64,000 bases of DNA from NCBI GenBank assembly GCA_028285005.1, contig JANQQP010000016.1:1-64000 (forward strand), read 5' to 3'. The notes beneath the pieces were generated by a model, which did not search any database, had not been told where the DNA came from, and was given only the letters and a program-made list of their open reading frames with translations. Below are positions 1-9,336 of the stretch, in pieces; positions within the stretch are counted from its first letter, which is position 1, and each line of letters starts with the position of its first letter. The translations under genes and the position numbers were made by a program. Source of the stretch: Dehalococcoidia bacterium. GTDB lineage: Bacteria > Chloroflexota > Dehalococcoidia > Lucifugimonadales > Lucifugimonadaceae.

Positions 1-1548
1 ATGTGACACGTTGGAGATGATTTGGGACTTCACCTCGTTCGCGACTTGTAGCTCCTGATTCGAGGCTTCAAGCCGTTCTAGAGCCAGTTGCTCCTCCGCG
101 TGTTGCAGCGTTCGATCGTGAAGAGCGCAGTTCGCAATTGCTCCTGCTAGCTGCATCGAGATGGTGACCGCGAGGTCAAGGTCAGCGGGACCGAATTGCT
201 CGTCAACATAATCGGCCCATGCAATGGTTCCGATCGCTTGTCCTTCGACTTTGAGCGGCACGATCAGAGCCGATCGGATTCCGGCCTGGAAGGCCAACTT
301 CACAGCGGGCTGCTTGGCGGAAGCCAGATCCCGTTCACCCAGAACCATTGGAGAATTAGTCTCGACAACTTGGTAAGTCGTCGAACCTTCTAAAGACGAG
401 GACTTTAACTCTGGGTAGCCATCGATCTCTGGTCCGTAGATATAGCGCCTGGAGTAGGTGCCTGCGCTCTTATCTACCAGGTTCAGGCTGATGTGAGGCG
501 CCGGCAGAAGCTCTGAGATAAACCCGGCCGCAGATTCAGCAATTTCCTCAAGCACCAGCGATTGCGATATAGCTTTACCAAGTTCGGCCAGGGTTGATTG
601 AGTTTCAGCAAGGCGCTTGAGCTTCTTCCAGGTTTCTGCCTGAGCTACCGGACCCGCGATCTGGGAAGCAACTTTTCCTAATAGCACCAGGTGGTCAGGC
701 GAGTACGCGTTTTCCGTTTTGCTGGCCAACGTCACCAGGCCAATTGAGACTCCCATGTTTTGTAGTGGTTGGCTTACAAAACTGGTCAGGCCTGCATTCA
801 TCAATGTCTGGCCTCGTTCGGTCATGCGCCCTCCAGCAGCGACATCTGCCGCAGAGATGATCAAACCTTCGCTGTGTGCGAGTACCAGCTCAGACACAGA
901 TCCGGTCAATGGCGCGTCACTCTTGACGGAGTTGCCTTCAACGTCCATTCCTGCCGCGTACAACTCAGCGAATGAGCCTTCATCTTCCTGGCGTAGCATC
1001 ACCCAGACCCGGTCGAACTGGATGAGGTGCCTGAGTTCGGATGCGAACCTCCCAAAGGTCAGTTCGATGTCACTATTCGAACTGATGATTCTGCCAATGT
1101 TGGATATGACCGCCTCTTCTCGGGCTGCTCGCTCTGCGTCATTCCGAGACAGCTGCAGTTGCAGAGCTAGTTCAGTACGCTCGATGGCGTATGAAATTGT
1201 GCGCCGCAGGGTTTCGGCGCCGAACTCGCCCTTAGTCAGGTAGTCCTGCGCGCCGAGCCGAATCAGCTCATAGGCAGCTGCGTCGTGCACCTGCGCAGTA
1301 ATGACGATGACCGGCAATGCAGGTCTGACCTCATGGATCCGGGCAATGTTCGGCACGTCGATTACGTCCGGTAGTCCGAGGTCCAGCAGCACTACATCGA
1401 ATTCATGGTCTGCTACAGCGGACAGTGCTTCGGCCATAGTTCGTACGTGCGATATCTGGTAATCACCTGTTCGGAGCTGGTCAGTGACTATCTCAACGTA
1501 GTCCACGTCATCTTCGACGATGAGGATTCGGCAAGAATCTGTTAGCAA
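1..1548 (-). CDS. Hybrid signalling protein: N-terminal response-regulator receiver, GAF-like region(s), start of histidine kinase (truncated by window edge)
   Basis: Not in the ORF track. Reverse-strand reading from TTG at 1548 gives LLTDSCRILIVEDDVDYVEIV...VVLLDLGLPDV...VIVITAQ (REC), then GAF-like sequence, ending ...EVKSQIISNVSH at base 1 (kinase H-box). AGGTGG ribosome-binding site just upstream of the TTG. Confidence 0.75.
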   Translation of the reverse strand, partial: MLTDSCRILIVEDDVDYVEIVTDQLRTGDYQISHVRTMAEALSAVADHEFDVVLLDLGLPDVIDVPNIARIHEVRPALPVIVITAQVHDAAAYELIRLGAQDYLTKGEFGAETLRRTISYAIERTELALQLQLSRNDAERAAREEAVISNIGRIISSNSDIELTFGRFASELRHLIQFDRVWVMLRQEDEGSFAELYAAGMDVEGNSVKSDAPLTGSVSELVLAHSEGLIISAADVAAGGRMTERGQTLMNAGLTSFVSQPLQNMGVSIGLVTLASKTENAYSPDHLVLLGKVASQIAGPVAQAETWKKLKRLAETQSTLAELGKAISQSLVLEEIAESAAGFISELLPAPHISLNLVDKSAGTYSRRYIYGPEIDGYPELKSSSLEGSTTYQVVETNSPMVLGERDLASAKQPAVKLAFQAGIRSALIVPLKVEGQAIGTIAWADYVDEQFGPADLDLAVTISMQLAGAIANCALHDRTLQHAEEQLALERLEASNQELQVANEVKSQIISNVSH

Positions 1549-1562
1549 TTTGGTCCGCCCAC

Positions 1563-2057
1563 CTATGCACCTTGATCGCCGCAAAACAGAGGCGGCGACG
1601 GCGGCAGCTCAACCCGCTCAAACCAGTACCTGTTGAGGTCTGACATGACCGCAACCAGGTCTTTGAAGCTCGATGGCTTGACAATGAACGAGTTGACACC
1701 GAGATCGTAGGTCAGGGCTATATCGCTCTCTGAGTTCGAAGTCGTCATGACCACGACAGGGATTCTCTGTAGGCCCGGGTCATTCTTAATCCTCCGAAGA
1801 GCTTCGTAGCCATCCATTCGAGGCATCTTCAGGTCCAGAAGGATGAGGCTCGGCAGAGGATCACGTTCTAGCTGGACATAGTTTCCCGATCTCGTTAAAA
1901 ACTCCAGGAGTTCAACTCCGTCATTTACGAAGCGAATCTCTATTTCGAACTGTGCTTTCTTGAACGCATCTTCCGCAAACATCCGGTCGTCCGCATCATC
2001 ATCCGCCATCACAATAGACCGAGCGCGCTCGGTCACGAATTCAGCTGAGGTAGTCAT
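1563..2057 (-). CDS. Single-domain response regulator (Rcp1/CheY-like)
   Basis: IVMADDDADDRMFAEDAF...LPSLILLDLKMPRMDGYEALRRIK...IPVVVMTTSNSESD...SFIVKPSSF; start overlaps the upstream kinase stop. Confidence 0.88.
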   Translation of the reverse strand: MTTSAEFVTERARSIVMADDDADDRMFAEDAFKKAQFEIEIRFVNDGVELLEFLTRSGNYVQLERDPLPSLILLDLKMPRMDGYEALRRIKNDPGLQRIPVVVMTTSNSESDIALTYDLGVNSFIVKPSSFKDLVAVMSDLNRYWFERVELPPSPPLFCGDQGA

Positions 2058-3277
2058 GCTGCTGCTTCTCCTGGTATTAGTTGAAGCTCAGGCTGTGTTA
2101 CTGGCAGAACGATCGTGAATGTCGAGCCTCCATCGGGTGGGCCAGCTACTCTGATCTGGCCGTTGTGTTTTTCCGCGATCCTTTTGCAGATCGCTAGTCC
2201 AATTCCTGTTCCTTCGTACTCCTCCTGACTGTGCAACCGCACGAATACGTCGAATATCTGATCTGCGAATTCGGCATCAATACCTATTCCGTTGTCTTTG
2301 ACTTCAATCTCCGTGAAGACGACTTCTCCGTTAGGTGCAGTCCGGTCGCCACCACGTTGCCTGGAGCTTTCGGCGCCCATCACTTCGATGGTGCAGGGAG
2401 CCTCGTGGTTTCGGTATTTGATCGCATTGCTGATCAGGTTCTGGAATAGCTGTGACATCTGCGTCGCGTCCGCCTCGACAGTGGGCAGATCGCCAACTTC
2501 GATCCGGGCGCCAGCCTCTTCGATCTCTTCACTGAGGTCGCTCAGAACGTAGGAGACGCAAACATTGAGATCAACTTGAGTGGGGGCCCATTCCTGCGTA
2601 GAGACTCGGGAGTATGCAAGAAGGTCTGTCACCAGAGTGTGCATTCGCTTCGACGCCGTCTGAATCCGTGACACGAACTCAGCCTGGCGATTATCGAGTG
2701 GCGGATCTGAGTCGAGGAGGCGTTCGCAGAACCCTGCGACCTTACGGATTGGAGACTGGAGATCATGAGACGCGATTGATGCGAACTGCTCAAGTTCAGA
2801 GTTAGATCGGGCCAGTTCATCGTTGGCTCGCTTCTGCGCATTCAGTCTCAATCTCTGTCTGATTCCGGTTACTGATAGACCTGCCGCGATCCATATGGAT
2901 AGGACTGACATGGTCCTGTTCATGAAGATCACCCAGTCGGCAACAGAGCCGTGAGGCGAGACGAAGAAGGCGGCCCACGTCAGTACGGTGGCAAACGCTG
3001 CAAAAGCAGCCGTGACCCGGGCATTGCTGATAAAGAGAGAGAGGAGTACGACCGGGACGTAGAGAACTGCGGTCGCCACGCCTAATCGAAGATTGATGTC
3101 GAGTAGGAAGACTCCGATAGCCGCAGCCAGGACAACACCGAAGGTGAGGCGTCTGGTCTCAGCGCGAAATGGCAACACAACTACTTGCTGCTGTTGTTCA
3201 GGTGCTACGTGATCGAGCTGCGCTGACACATTTCGAGCCATCAATCGACAGTAGCCAGACGAAAACAATCGATGCAT
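2054..3277 (-). CDS. Membrane-associated sensor histidine kinase
   Basis: N-terminal hydrophobic segments; HisKA box FASIASHDLQSPIRKVAGF; HATPase motifs NLISNAIKY, VKDNGIGID, GTGIGLAICKRI. Confidence 0.9.
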   Translation of the reverse strand: MHRLFSSGYCRLMARNVSAQLDHVAPEQQQQVVVLPFRAETRRLTFGVVLAAAIGVFLLDINLRLGVATAVLYVPVVLLSLFISNARVTAAFAAFATVLTWAAFFVSPHGSVADWVIFMNRTMSVLSIWIAAGLSVTGIRQRLRLNAQKRANDELARSNSELEQFASIASHDLQSPIRKVAGFCERLLDSDPPLDNRQAEFVSRIQTASKRMHTLVTDLLAYSRVSTQEWAPTQVDLNVCVSYVLSDLSEEIEEAGARIEVGDLPTVEADATQMSQLFQNLISNAIKYRNHEAPCTIEVMGAESSRQRGGDRTAPNGEVVFTEIEVKDNGIGIDAEFADQIFDVFVRLHSQEEYEGTGIGLAICKRIAEKHNGQIRVAGPPDGGSTFTIVLPVTQPELQLIPGEAAA

Positions 3278-3492
3278 GCGTGCACACCGGTCTGGTTATG
3301 TACATTCACCTAAAAGAGATCGCATTTTCTGTCACCGACCAGCGACCAGTGACTGATGCCCAGTAGAGACCGGGTCTTTATCCGGAACGCCGAACAAGAA
3401 CCATCCCGCCTCTCCTGTTGTTGCAGTGGACCGGGCCAGCGCGTCAGACCGTTTTTCTGAGGCTTGAGTGATCGACGCGAGCCTCGACGTTT

Positions 3493-3822
3493 GTGCTCTG
3501 GATGAATTCGACGCCGGGCTTGATCCTCATGTTCAGTCACCGCGAGCCCACCCGAGGAGCATGGATCGAATTCAAGAAACCAGTCCTGCACCGATTGCCA
3601 GTTCTTGATGTGGCGTCGTTAGGGAGGTCGTTGATTTCCAAGCTTTCTGAGAGCTCCGACGACATCGCGGTACACGCTCTGGCTACTTTCTCGGAGCCCG
3701 CAACTGATGCCACAAGGAAACAGATCGACGACGAACTGGACTCAGCGCTTCAACTACCGGATACGATAGACCTCAGGGAAATGCTCAGCAGAGAATCAAT
3801 CGTTAGCCTAAATCGGATCTGA
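3493..3822 (+). CDS. Hypothetical protein or 3' gene remnant
   Basis: 109-aa ORF with a protein-like C-terminus (ATDATRKQIDDELDSALQLPDTIDLREMLSRESIVSLNRI) but no clear upstream domain. Confidence 0.3.
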   Translation: MLWMNSTPGLILMFSHREPTRGAWIEFKKPVLHRLPVLDVASLGRSLISKLSESSDDIAVHALATFSEPATDATRKQIDDELDSALQLPDTIDLREMLSRESIVSLNRI

Positions 3823-3910
3823 CCGAACAAGCGATGGGGATCTCTTGATGGAAGGCAATCTGGCTGCCCGCCCTATCAATCGTTGAGACAGGCGTCCCAC
3901 CACTGTAAAC

Positions 3911-3957
3911 GTGTTCATGGTGGAGACCGGGGGAGAGTCGAACCCGCGGACGAACAC
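3911..3957 (-). repeat. tmRNA 3'-end-derived att-like repeat, copy 1 (most diverged)
   Basis: gtgttcatggtggagaccgggggagagtcgaacccgcggacgaacac; matches the 3' end of ssrA at 37869..37902 with substitutions and an indel. Confidence 0.85.
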
Positions 3958-4199
3958 ACTGGAAGTGCTGCTAGCAGTTTTCGTGTCGCGGATCAGTGGC
4001 CCAAACAGATTCAGCACGTTGGAGTGCGGGCCGATGAACCTTCCCAGCACCAGGTCCAGCTAACGGGCGGTGTAGAAGTTCAGATCCGTTGCGGAGTCTT
4101 GTCAGTGCACGTAGCGGAAGTTACCGGTACTGGCCATCACCCGCGTTTCGCCCCAACTCTCTCTGTACACATCGTTCGAGTCAATGAAGTGAAACCGAT

Positions 4200-5936
4200 T
4201 TATGCTTGCTGTGTCAGGTCGTCTCGAAGTCGTTTCGTGGCCGGGAGGTCAACGTCGGTCCCATCGCTGGAGAGGACCACGCCATACCGTTCCTTCGCCG
4301 CACTTACCGAGACCCTCCCGTCAAGTACGTCATTCAGCACTGCCTGCGGCTCGCGGCTCAGAGGATTGCCCCATCCTCCTCCTCCGGCCATTTCATGCCG
4401 GATAACCTCTCCATGGCCGATGCGGGCCTGCGCTAGTGTCGGCAAGATCTTCTGGTTCGAACCCGGATTCAGGATGTTGAGAGACGGCGCCCCACTTTCG
4501 CCTCCTTGCAAGCCATAGGGCGGATGCTTCCTCTTGTCTGACCTCAACTGGAGGACTCCGGGCTCACCCAGATTTGTCACCTGTTTAGCGTATGACTGGG
4601 CGCCTCTGTGCAGCCCGGGTCCGCCCGAATCGGTAATGAACGCGTACTCGTCGACGACAACCGGATTTTCGACCTCCAGAATCTCCACCGGTGTGTTCGC
4701 CATGTTCGACGCCGGATGAGAGACGCCCTCTGCACCATCGCCAAGCGGTCCGCCACCGCGAGCGCCAGCGAAAAAGTCCACCATCGCAAACATCGACCCG
4801 TCAGACCGTAGGCCACCGATGCCAATCAGAGAGTTACCGCCTTCCCCGTCAGCCGGCACTCGTTCTGGCACAACTTGCGCCAGAGCTCCAAGCATGGCAT
4901 CCATCACTCGGAAGCCGGTGATACCTCTTGCGGCCACAGGCGCCGGGTGCGACGGGTTGACCACGCTTGCTTCTGGCGCACTGATATGGATAGGGCGGTG
5001 ATATCCGGCTGCGTTTGGGATATCCGGGTCCATGATGAGTCTGACCGCTCCGTATATAGCAGCCTGAGTAAATGGCAAGGGTGAGTTGATGCCTGCTGGC
5101 ACTTGCGGCGACGACCCCGCGAGGTCGACGAAGATCTCGTCGCCTTTTATCTCCATACGTACCGAGATCTTGACCGGGCCCTCATCGATGTTGTCTGCGT
5201 CGATATAGTCGACGAACTCGAACTTGCCGTCAGGTAAAGAGGCGATTTCCTGACGCGCCCGCCGTTCGCTGTAGTCGAGTAAAGCAGTGGAGTAGCGGCT
5301 GATCTGCGACGCGCCATAGCGATCGATCAGATCGAGCAGTGCGCGTTCGCCAATGTCACAGGCCGCAAGCTGGGAACGGATATCGCCGCGAACCTCAACC
5401 GGCAGTCGCACGTTCGTCTCAATGATGTCGAAGATCGCCTCCACCGGACTGCCAGCGTCGTACAGCTTCAGGGCCGGGATGCGGAGGCCTTCCTGGTAGA
5501 TTTCTTTCGACTCTGTTGAGTTGCTGCCCGGCACAAGACCGCCCACATCTGTCTGGTGTGCCACTGTGCCAACGAAACCGTGCAGCGCTTCGTCCGTGAA
5601 TACCGGCTTGATGATGTAGATATCCGGCAGGTGGATACCTCCGGACGTGTACGGGTCGTTTAGAACGAAGATGTCGCCATTGTTGATTCGGCCTTCGAAC
5701 TTGCTGAGGACCGCCTGGATGGCGGACGGAAATGAGCCGAGGTGCAGCATGATCGTCAGGCCCTGGGCAATGACCTGGCCATCAGCTGAGCAGTAAGCCG
5801 TAGAGTAGTCGAGTGCATCCTTCACGACCCCCGAGTAGGCGGTCCGCATGACCGTGATCGCCATTTCGTCTACCAGTGAATCCAGGCCGTTCTTGACTAC
5901 CTCGAAAGTGATCGGATCTAGCTCGTTCTGGCTCAA
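4200..5936 (-). CDS. hyuB: Hydantoinase B/oxoprolinase family protein
   Basis: LDPITFEVVKNGLDSLVDEMAITVMRTAYSGVVKDALDYSTA; overlaps the hyuA stop by 4 nt. Confidence 0.9.
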   Translation of the reverse strand: MSQNELDPITFEVVKNGLDSLVDEMAITVMRTAYSGVVKDALDYSTAYCSADGQVIAQGLTIMLHLGSFPSAIQAVLSKFEGRINNGDIFVLNDPYTSGGIHLPDIYIIKPVFTDEALHGFVGTVAHQTDVGGLVPGSNSTESKEIYQEGLRIPALKLYDAGSPVEAIFDIIETNVRLPVEVRGDIRSQLAACDIGERALLDLIDRYGASQISRYSTALLDYSERRARQEIASLPDGKFEFVDYIDADNIDEGPVKISVRMEIKGDEIFVDLAGSSPQVPAGINSPLPFTQAAIYGAVRLIMDPDIPNAAGYHRPIHISAPEASVVNPSHPAPVAARGITGFRVMDAMLGALAQVVPERVPADGEGGNSLIGIGGLRSDGSMFAMVDFFAGARGGGPLGDGAEGVSHPASNMANTPVEILEVENPVVVDEYAFITDSGGPGLHRGAQSYAKQVTNLGEPGVLQLRSDKRKHPPYGLQGGESGAPSLNILNPGSNQKILPTLAQARIGHGEVIRHEMAGGGGWGNPLSREPQAVLNDVLDGRVSVSAAKERYGVVLSSDGTDVDLPATKRLRDDLTQQA

Positions 5937-8050
5937 GACAGACTCTCCTCGGCCCCAGGAGAAAGTTCGATTACGATGTTGCCCAGATGATCGAGCCGTG
6001 CCGAAGAATCCGGCGGCACGAGAGTTGTGGAGTCGTACTCCTCGACTATGAGCGGACCGTCCTCACAGCGTCCTCTTAGGTCGCTTCGGCTAATTACCGG
6101 AGTAGGCTGGGCGCCAATATGCTTGCCGAAATACGCCGTTCGCTGGGTCTGTTGCGTGGAAGGGGCGTCGGTGGCGCGGGGGACGATCTCATCGAAGTCA
6201 ACGTGGTAGGTCGACCTGATCGTGACGAGGTCGACCGGCTCGTCGGATGCTCGCCTACCGTAAGTCCGCTCGTGCTCCTGGTGAAACCGCTCCGCTATCT
6301 CGTCCGTCAGGCCGTCGACGGTGTCTGCGTCTGCAGAAACGGTGAGCTCGTGGGCCTGACCGCGATATCGTAGATCGGCCGATCTGTGCCAGGAGCCGGT
6401 GGCTTCGTCGCTAAGCCCCTCCGACTTCAGGATTTCGTAGGACGCTGTTTCAAGACTCTCGTAGCTGCTCGCTAGTTCGGCATCGGTCAGCGCGTTCGGG
6501 TCTGCGATTATCGTCCGCGAAAAACCGTACTCAGGCGCGGCCTCGAGTAGCCCGATGGCAGAGAAGACTCCCGGAGCGTTAGGGACGATCACCTGCCTGA
6601 CGCCAAGCGACCGGGCGATTTCGGCGGCGTGGAGTGGTCCGCTCCCGCCGAAGGCCATCAAGGCGAAATCACGAGGGTCGCGGCCGCGGTAAGTCGTCAC
6701 GGACTTGATCGCCCTGATCATGGTCGTGTTCGCCACCGCGTACACACCGTAAGCCGCTTCTTCCAGACCGACATTCAGGGGCTTGGCAGCAGCCCGTTGC
6801 AGGGCGTCGTTGGCCGCCTCGATGTCCACTGCAACAGTCCCACCCGCGATCCTTTTAGGGTTGATAAACCCAAGTGCTACGTTAGCGTCTGTGACGGTCG
6901 CATCTATGCCTCCAAGCCTGTAGCAGGCTGGACCCGGAAACGCCCCGGCCGACTCAGGGCCCACGCGCAAAGAGCCGCCTGCATCGACTCGCACAATGCT
7001 TCCGCCCCCCGCCCCGACTTCGGCGATATCAATGACAGGCAGTTTCAAAGCATGACCGCGACCCTTGACAAGCCGGCTTGAAAGCGAGATCCCGGCGCCG
7101 ACCTCGTATTCAGTCGTCATGCTCCGTTCGCCGCCTTCTACGAGCGAAGCCTTGGCGGTCGTACCGCCCATATCGAACGTGATGATGTCGTCGAGCCCGA
7201 GTCTGCTTGCAAGGCGATGCGCACCCACCACACCTGCAGCGGGGCCGGACTCGATGATCTTGGACGGTGCCCGGCGGGCGGCGACTGCAGACATGATGCC
7301 GCCGTTAGACTGCATGATTGATATCGGAGCCTCTATGCGCTCTTTGTCAAGCCGCGAGCGCATGGACTGCAGGTAGTTGTCTACGATCGGGCCGATGTAG
7401 GCGTTGATGACGGTTGTGCTGGTTCGTTCGTATTCCCTGATCTCCGGCATAACCTCTACAGAGGCGCTCACGTAAGTGTCCGGAAAGCGTGCCCGAACGG
7501 CATCGGCAACCTTCTGTTCATTCTCCGGGTTGACGTATGAATGCAAGAGAGTGATAGCGATCGCCTCTGGGTTCACCTGCTCCAGTGCAGTCAACGCGTT
7601 CTCAATCGACTCCTCGCTCAGCGGTGACCTGGTTGATCCGTCTGGTAGTAAGCGCTCGTCGACCTCGAAGCGACGCCGACGAGGAACAAGCGGTGCCGGC
7701 GGCTTGTAATTGAGCGAGAACAGGTCAGGAAACCGCAACCGGCGCAATTCGAGAACGTCGCGAAATCCTCTTGTAGTGATTAGCGCGGTGACTACGCCCT
7801 TGTTTTCGAGGATGGCATTAGTAGCGACGGTGGTTCCGTGCACGATCTCCGAGACTGACTCCGGTGCCAGACGCTCATCAGACAGAAGTTCGGTCAGCCC
7901 GTCGGTGATGCCCTTGGAGAAATCCTCGACAGTCGTCGAAACTTTACGCACCGTGTAAGCGCCATCAGACCTGAGCAGTACCAGGTCCGTAAAGGTCCCG
8001 CCGATATCGGCTCCCACCCGCACGCGGGAATGAAGTTCGCGAGGGCTCAT
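5933..8050 (-). CDS. hyuA: Hydantoinase/oxoprolinase family protein, A subunit
   Basis: VGADIGGTFTDLVLL, VHGTTVATNAILE, TFDMGGTTAKASLVEGG, AFGGSGPLHAAEIARSLGV. Confidence 0.92.
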   Translation of the reverse strand: MSPRELHSRVRVGADIGGTFTDLVLLRSDGAYTVRKVSTTVEDFSKGITDGLTELLSDERLAPESVSEIVHGTTVATNAILENKGVVTALITTRGFRDVLELRRLRFPDLFSLNYKPPAPLVPRRRRFEVDERLLPDGSTRSPLSEESIENALTALEQVNPEAIAITLLHSYVNPENEQKVADAVRARFPDTYVSASVEVMPEIREYERTSTTVINAYIGPIVDNYLQSMRSRLDKERIEAPISIMQSNGGIMSAVAARRAPSKIIESGPAAGVVGAHRLASRLGLDDIITFDMGGTTAKASLVEGGERSMTTEYEVGAGISLSSRLVKGRGHALKLPVIDIAEVGAGGGSIVRVDAGGSLRVGPESAGAFPGPACYRLGGIDATVTDANVALGFINPKRIAGGTVAVDIEAANDALQRAAAKPLNVGLEEAAYGVYAVANTTMIRAIKSVTTYRGRDPRDFALMAFGGSGPLHAAEIARSLGVRQVIVPNAPGVFSAIGLLEAAPEYGFSRTIIADPNALTDAELASSYESLETASYEILKSEGLSDEATGSWHRSADLRYRGQAHELTVSADADTVDGLTDEIAERFHQEHERTYGRRASDEPVDLVTIRSTYHVDFDEIVPRATDAPSTQQTQRTAYFGKHIGAQPTPVISRSDLRGRCEDGPLIVEEYDSTTLVPPDSSARLDHLGNIVIELSPGAEESLS

Positions 8051-8108
8051 TCGTGGTGGACCAATCGCCTTGTTTTCTCAGGTCCTCTTGAGATATCGAC
8101 GTGTCGTA

Positions 8109-9206
8109 TCACCTGAACTTACCCCTTCCGGCGACTTCCACGACATTTTCAAGCACGCCATCTCTGACACAGAAATAGTGGTCGTGGATGTTGATCGTCG
8201 TTCCGGCATGACTTGGGAGCAGGTGAACCAGGTCGCCGTGCTCAAGCCCCTGGGCTCGCTCGTCAAGTTGCAGCGTCCCGTGTTCCTCGGAAAGCTTGGT
8301 GAACTCTGCGCCATCTGTACCGAGAACGCGTGGCGGACCGTAGTCATTTGCAATCGACTTGAGTCCCACATCGAGAATCGCCCTGTCAACTGTGGGCCGG
8401 CTAATCACCTGCGTCATGATCGTTAGAGCCGGCTGAAATGGCATCTTCTGATCCACGTATTCGCCATCCATAAAAAGATAGCTTCCGGCCTGGATCTCGG
8501 TCACCTCGGAGACTCGGGAGGTGATGTCATATGTGCTTGTCCCGCCGGCACTTACTGTCCTGACCGGAAGTCCTGCGGCCTTCACATCCGCGACCGCATA
8601 CTGGAGCTTCTCCATCGCCTCCATTGTTTCTGGTATTCGCGCGTCACCGATTTCATACACGTGCCCCTCGTAACCGTTCAGTCCATCGAACCGAAGCCCG
8701 GGCAGTTGGTCGACGATCTTCGCCAGGCTGGTGGCCGGCTCGCCCGGCTCGACTCCGCATCGGTTCAGACGGATGTTTACGTCTACAAGGACGCCAACTA
8801 CCGATCCCGCCAAAAGTGCCGCGTCTGATATCTCGCGGGCATTTGTGGGATCGTCCACAACCACTCGAATGTTCGCGTTGCCAGAAATAGCGGCGAGGCG
8901 AGCGATCTTCGACGCACCTACGATCTGGCTGGTGATGAGGATATCCGTGATGCCGCCCTCGACCAGGACTTCGGCTTCCCCAACCTTGGCGCAGCAGACG
9001 CCGATCGCCCCGGCGTCGATCATCTTTTGTGCCCAGTAAGGACTCTTGGACGTTTTCGTGTGCGGCCGCATCGCTGCGCCGCCTTCCTCGACCGTCCGCT
9101 GCATGTCTCGAATATTGGCTTCTGCTTTGTCGAGATCGACGATCATTGCCGGAGTGTCGATGTTCTCGACGGCTGTTCCGGGTTCGGGCAGGAGTTCGAT
9201 AGCCAT
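8109..9206 (-). CDS. D-threonine aldolase/DSD1-like PLP-dependent enzyme (alanine racemase N-terminal fold)
   Basis: IDTPAMIVDLDKAEANIRDMQ...MRPHTKTSKSPYWAQKMIDAGAIGVCCAKVGEAEVL; C-terminal HLLPSHAGTTINIHDHYFCVRDG. Confidence 0.85.
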   Translation of the reverse strand: MAIELLPEPGTAVENIDTPAMIVDLDKAEANIRDMQRTVEEGGAAMRPHTKTSKSPYWAQKMIDAGAIGVCCAKVGEAEVLVEGGITDILITSQIVGASKIARLAAISGNANIRVVVDDPTNAREISDAALLAGSVVGVLVDVNIRLNRCGVEPGEPATSLAKIVDQLPGLRFDGLNGYEGHVYEIGDARIPETMEAMEKLQYAVADVKAAGLPVRTVSAGGTSTYDITSRVSEVTEIQAGSYLFMDGEYVDQKMPFQPALTIMTQVISRPTVDRAILDVGLKSIANDYGPPRVLGTDGAEFTKLSEEHGTLQLDERAQGLEHGDLVHLLPSHAGTTINIHDHYFCVRDGVLENVVEVAGRGKFR

Positions 9207-9336
9207 GTCACAGCTCTCGTTGTCGTGCGTTAGGTAACAGCGTTACGTTTTGGGCGTTGACACTGCGAAGTCTGCGTGATGATATCCGCTGACCCGGAGT
9301 TCGCCAGTAGGCGATAGGCCAAGCTGAGATTCTTAC

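Noticed and set aside
3883-4518. 211-aa plus-strand ORF over att copy 1 and the hyuB end
   Set aside because: Overlaps the well-supported hyuB and has low-complexity, non-protein-like composition.
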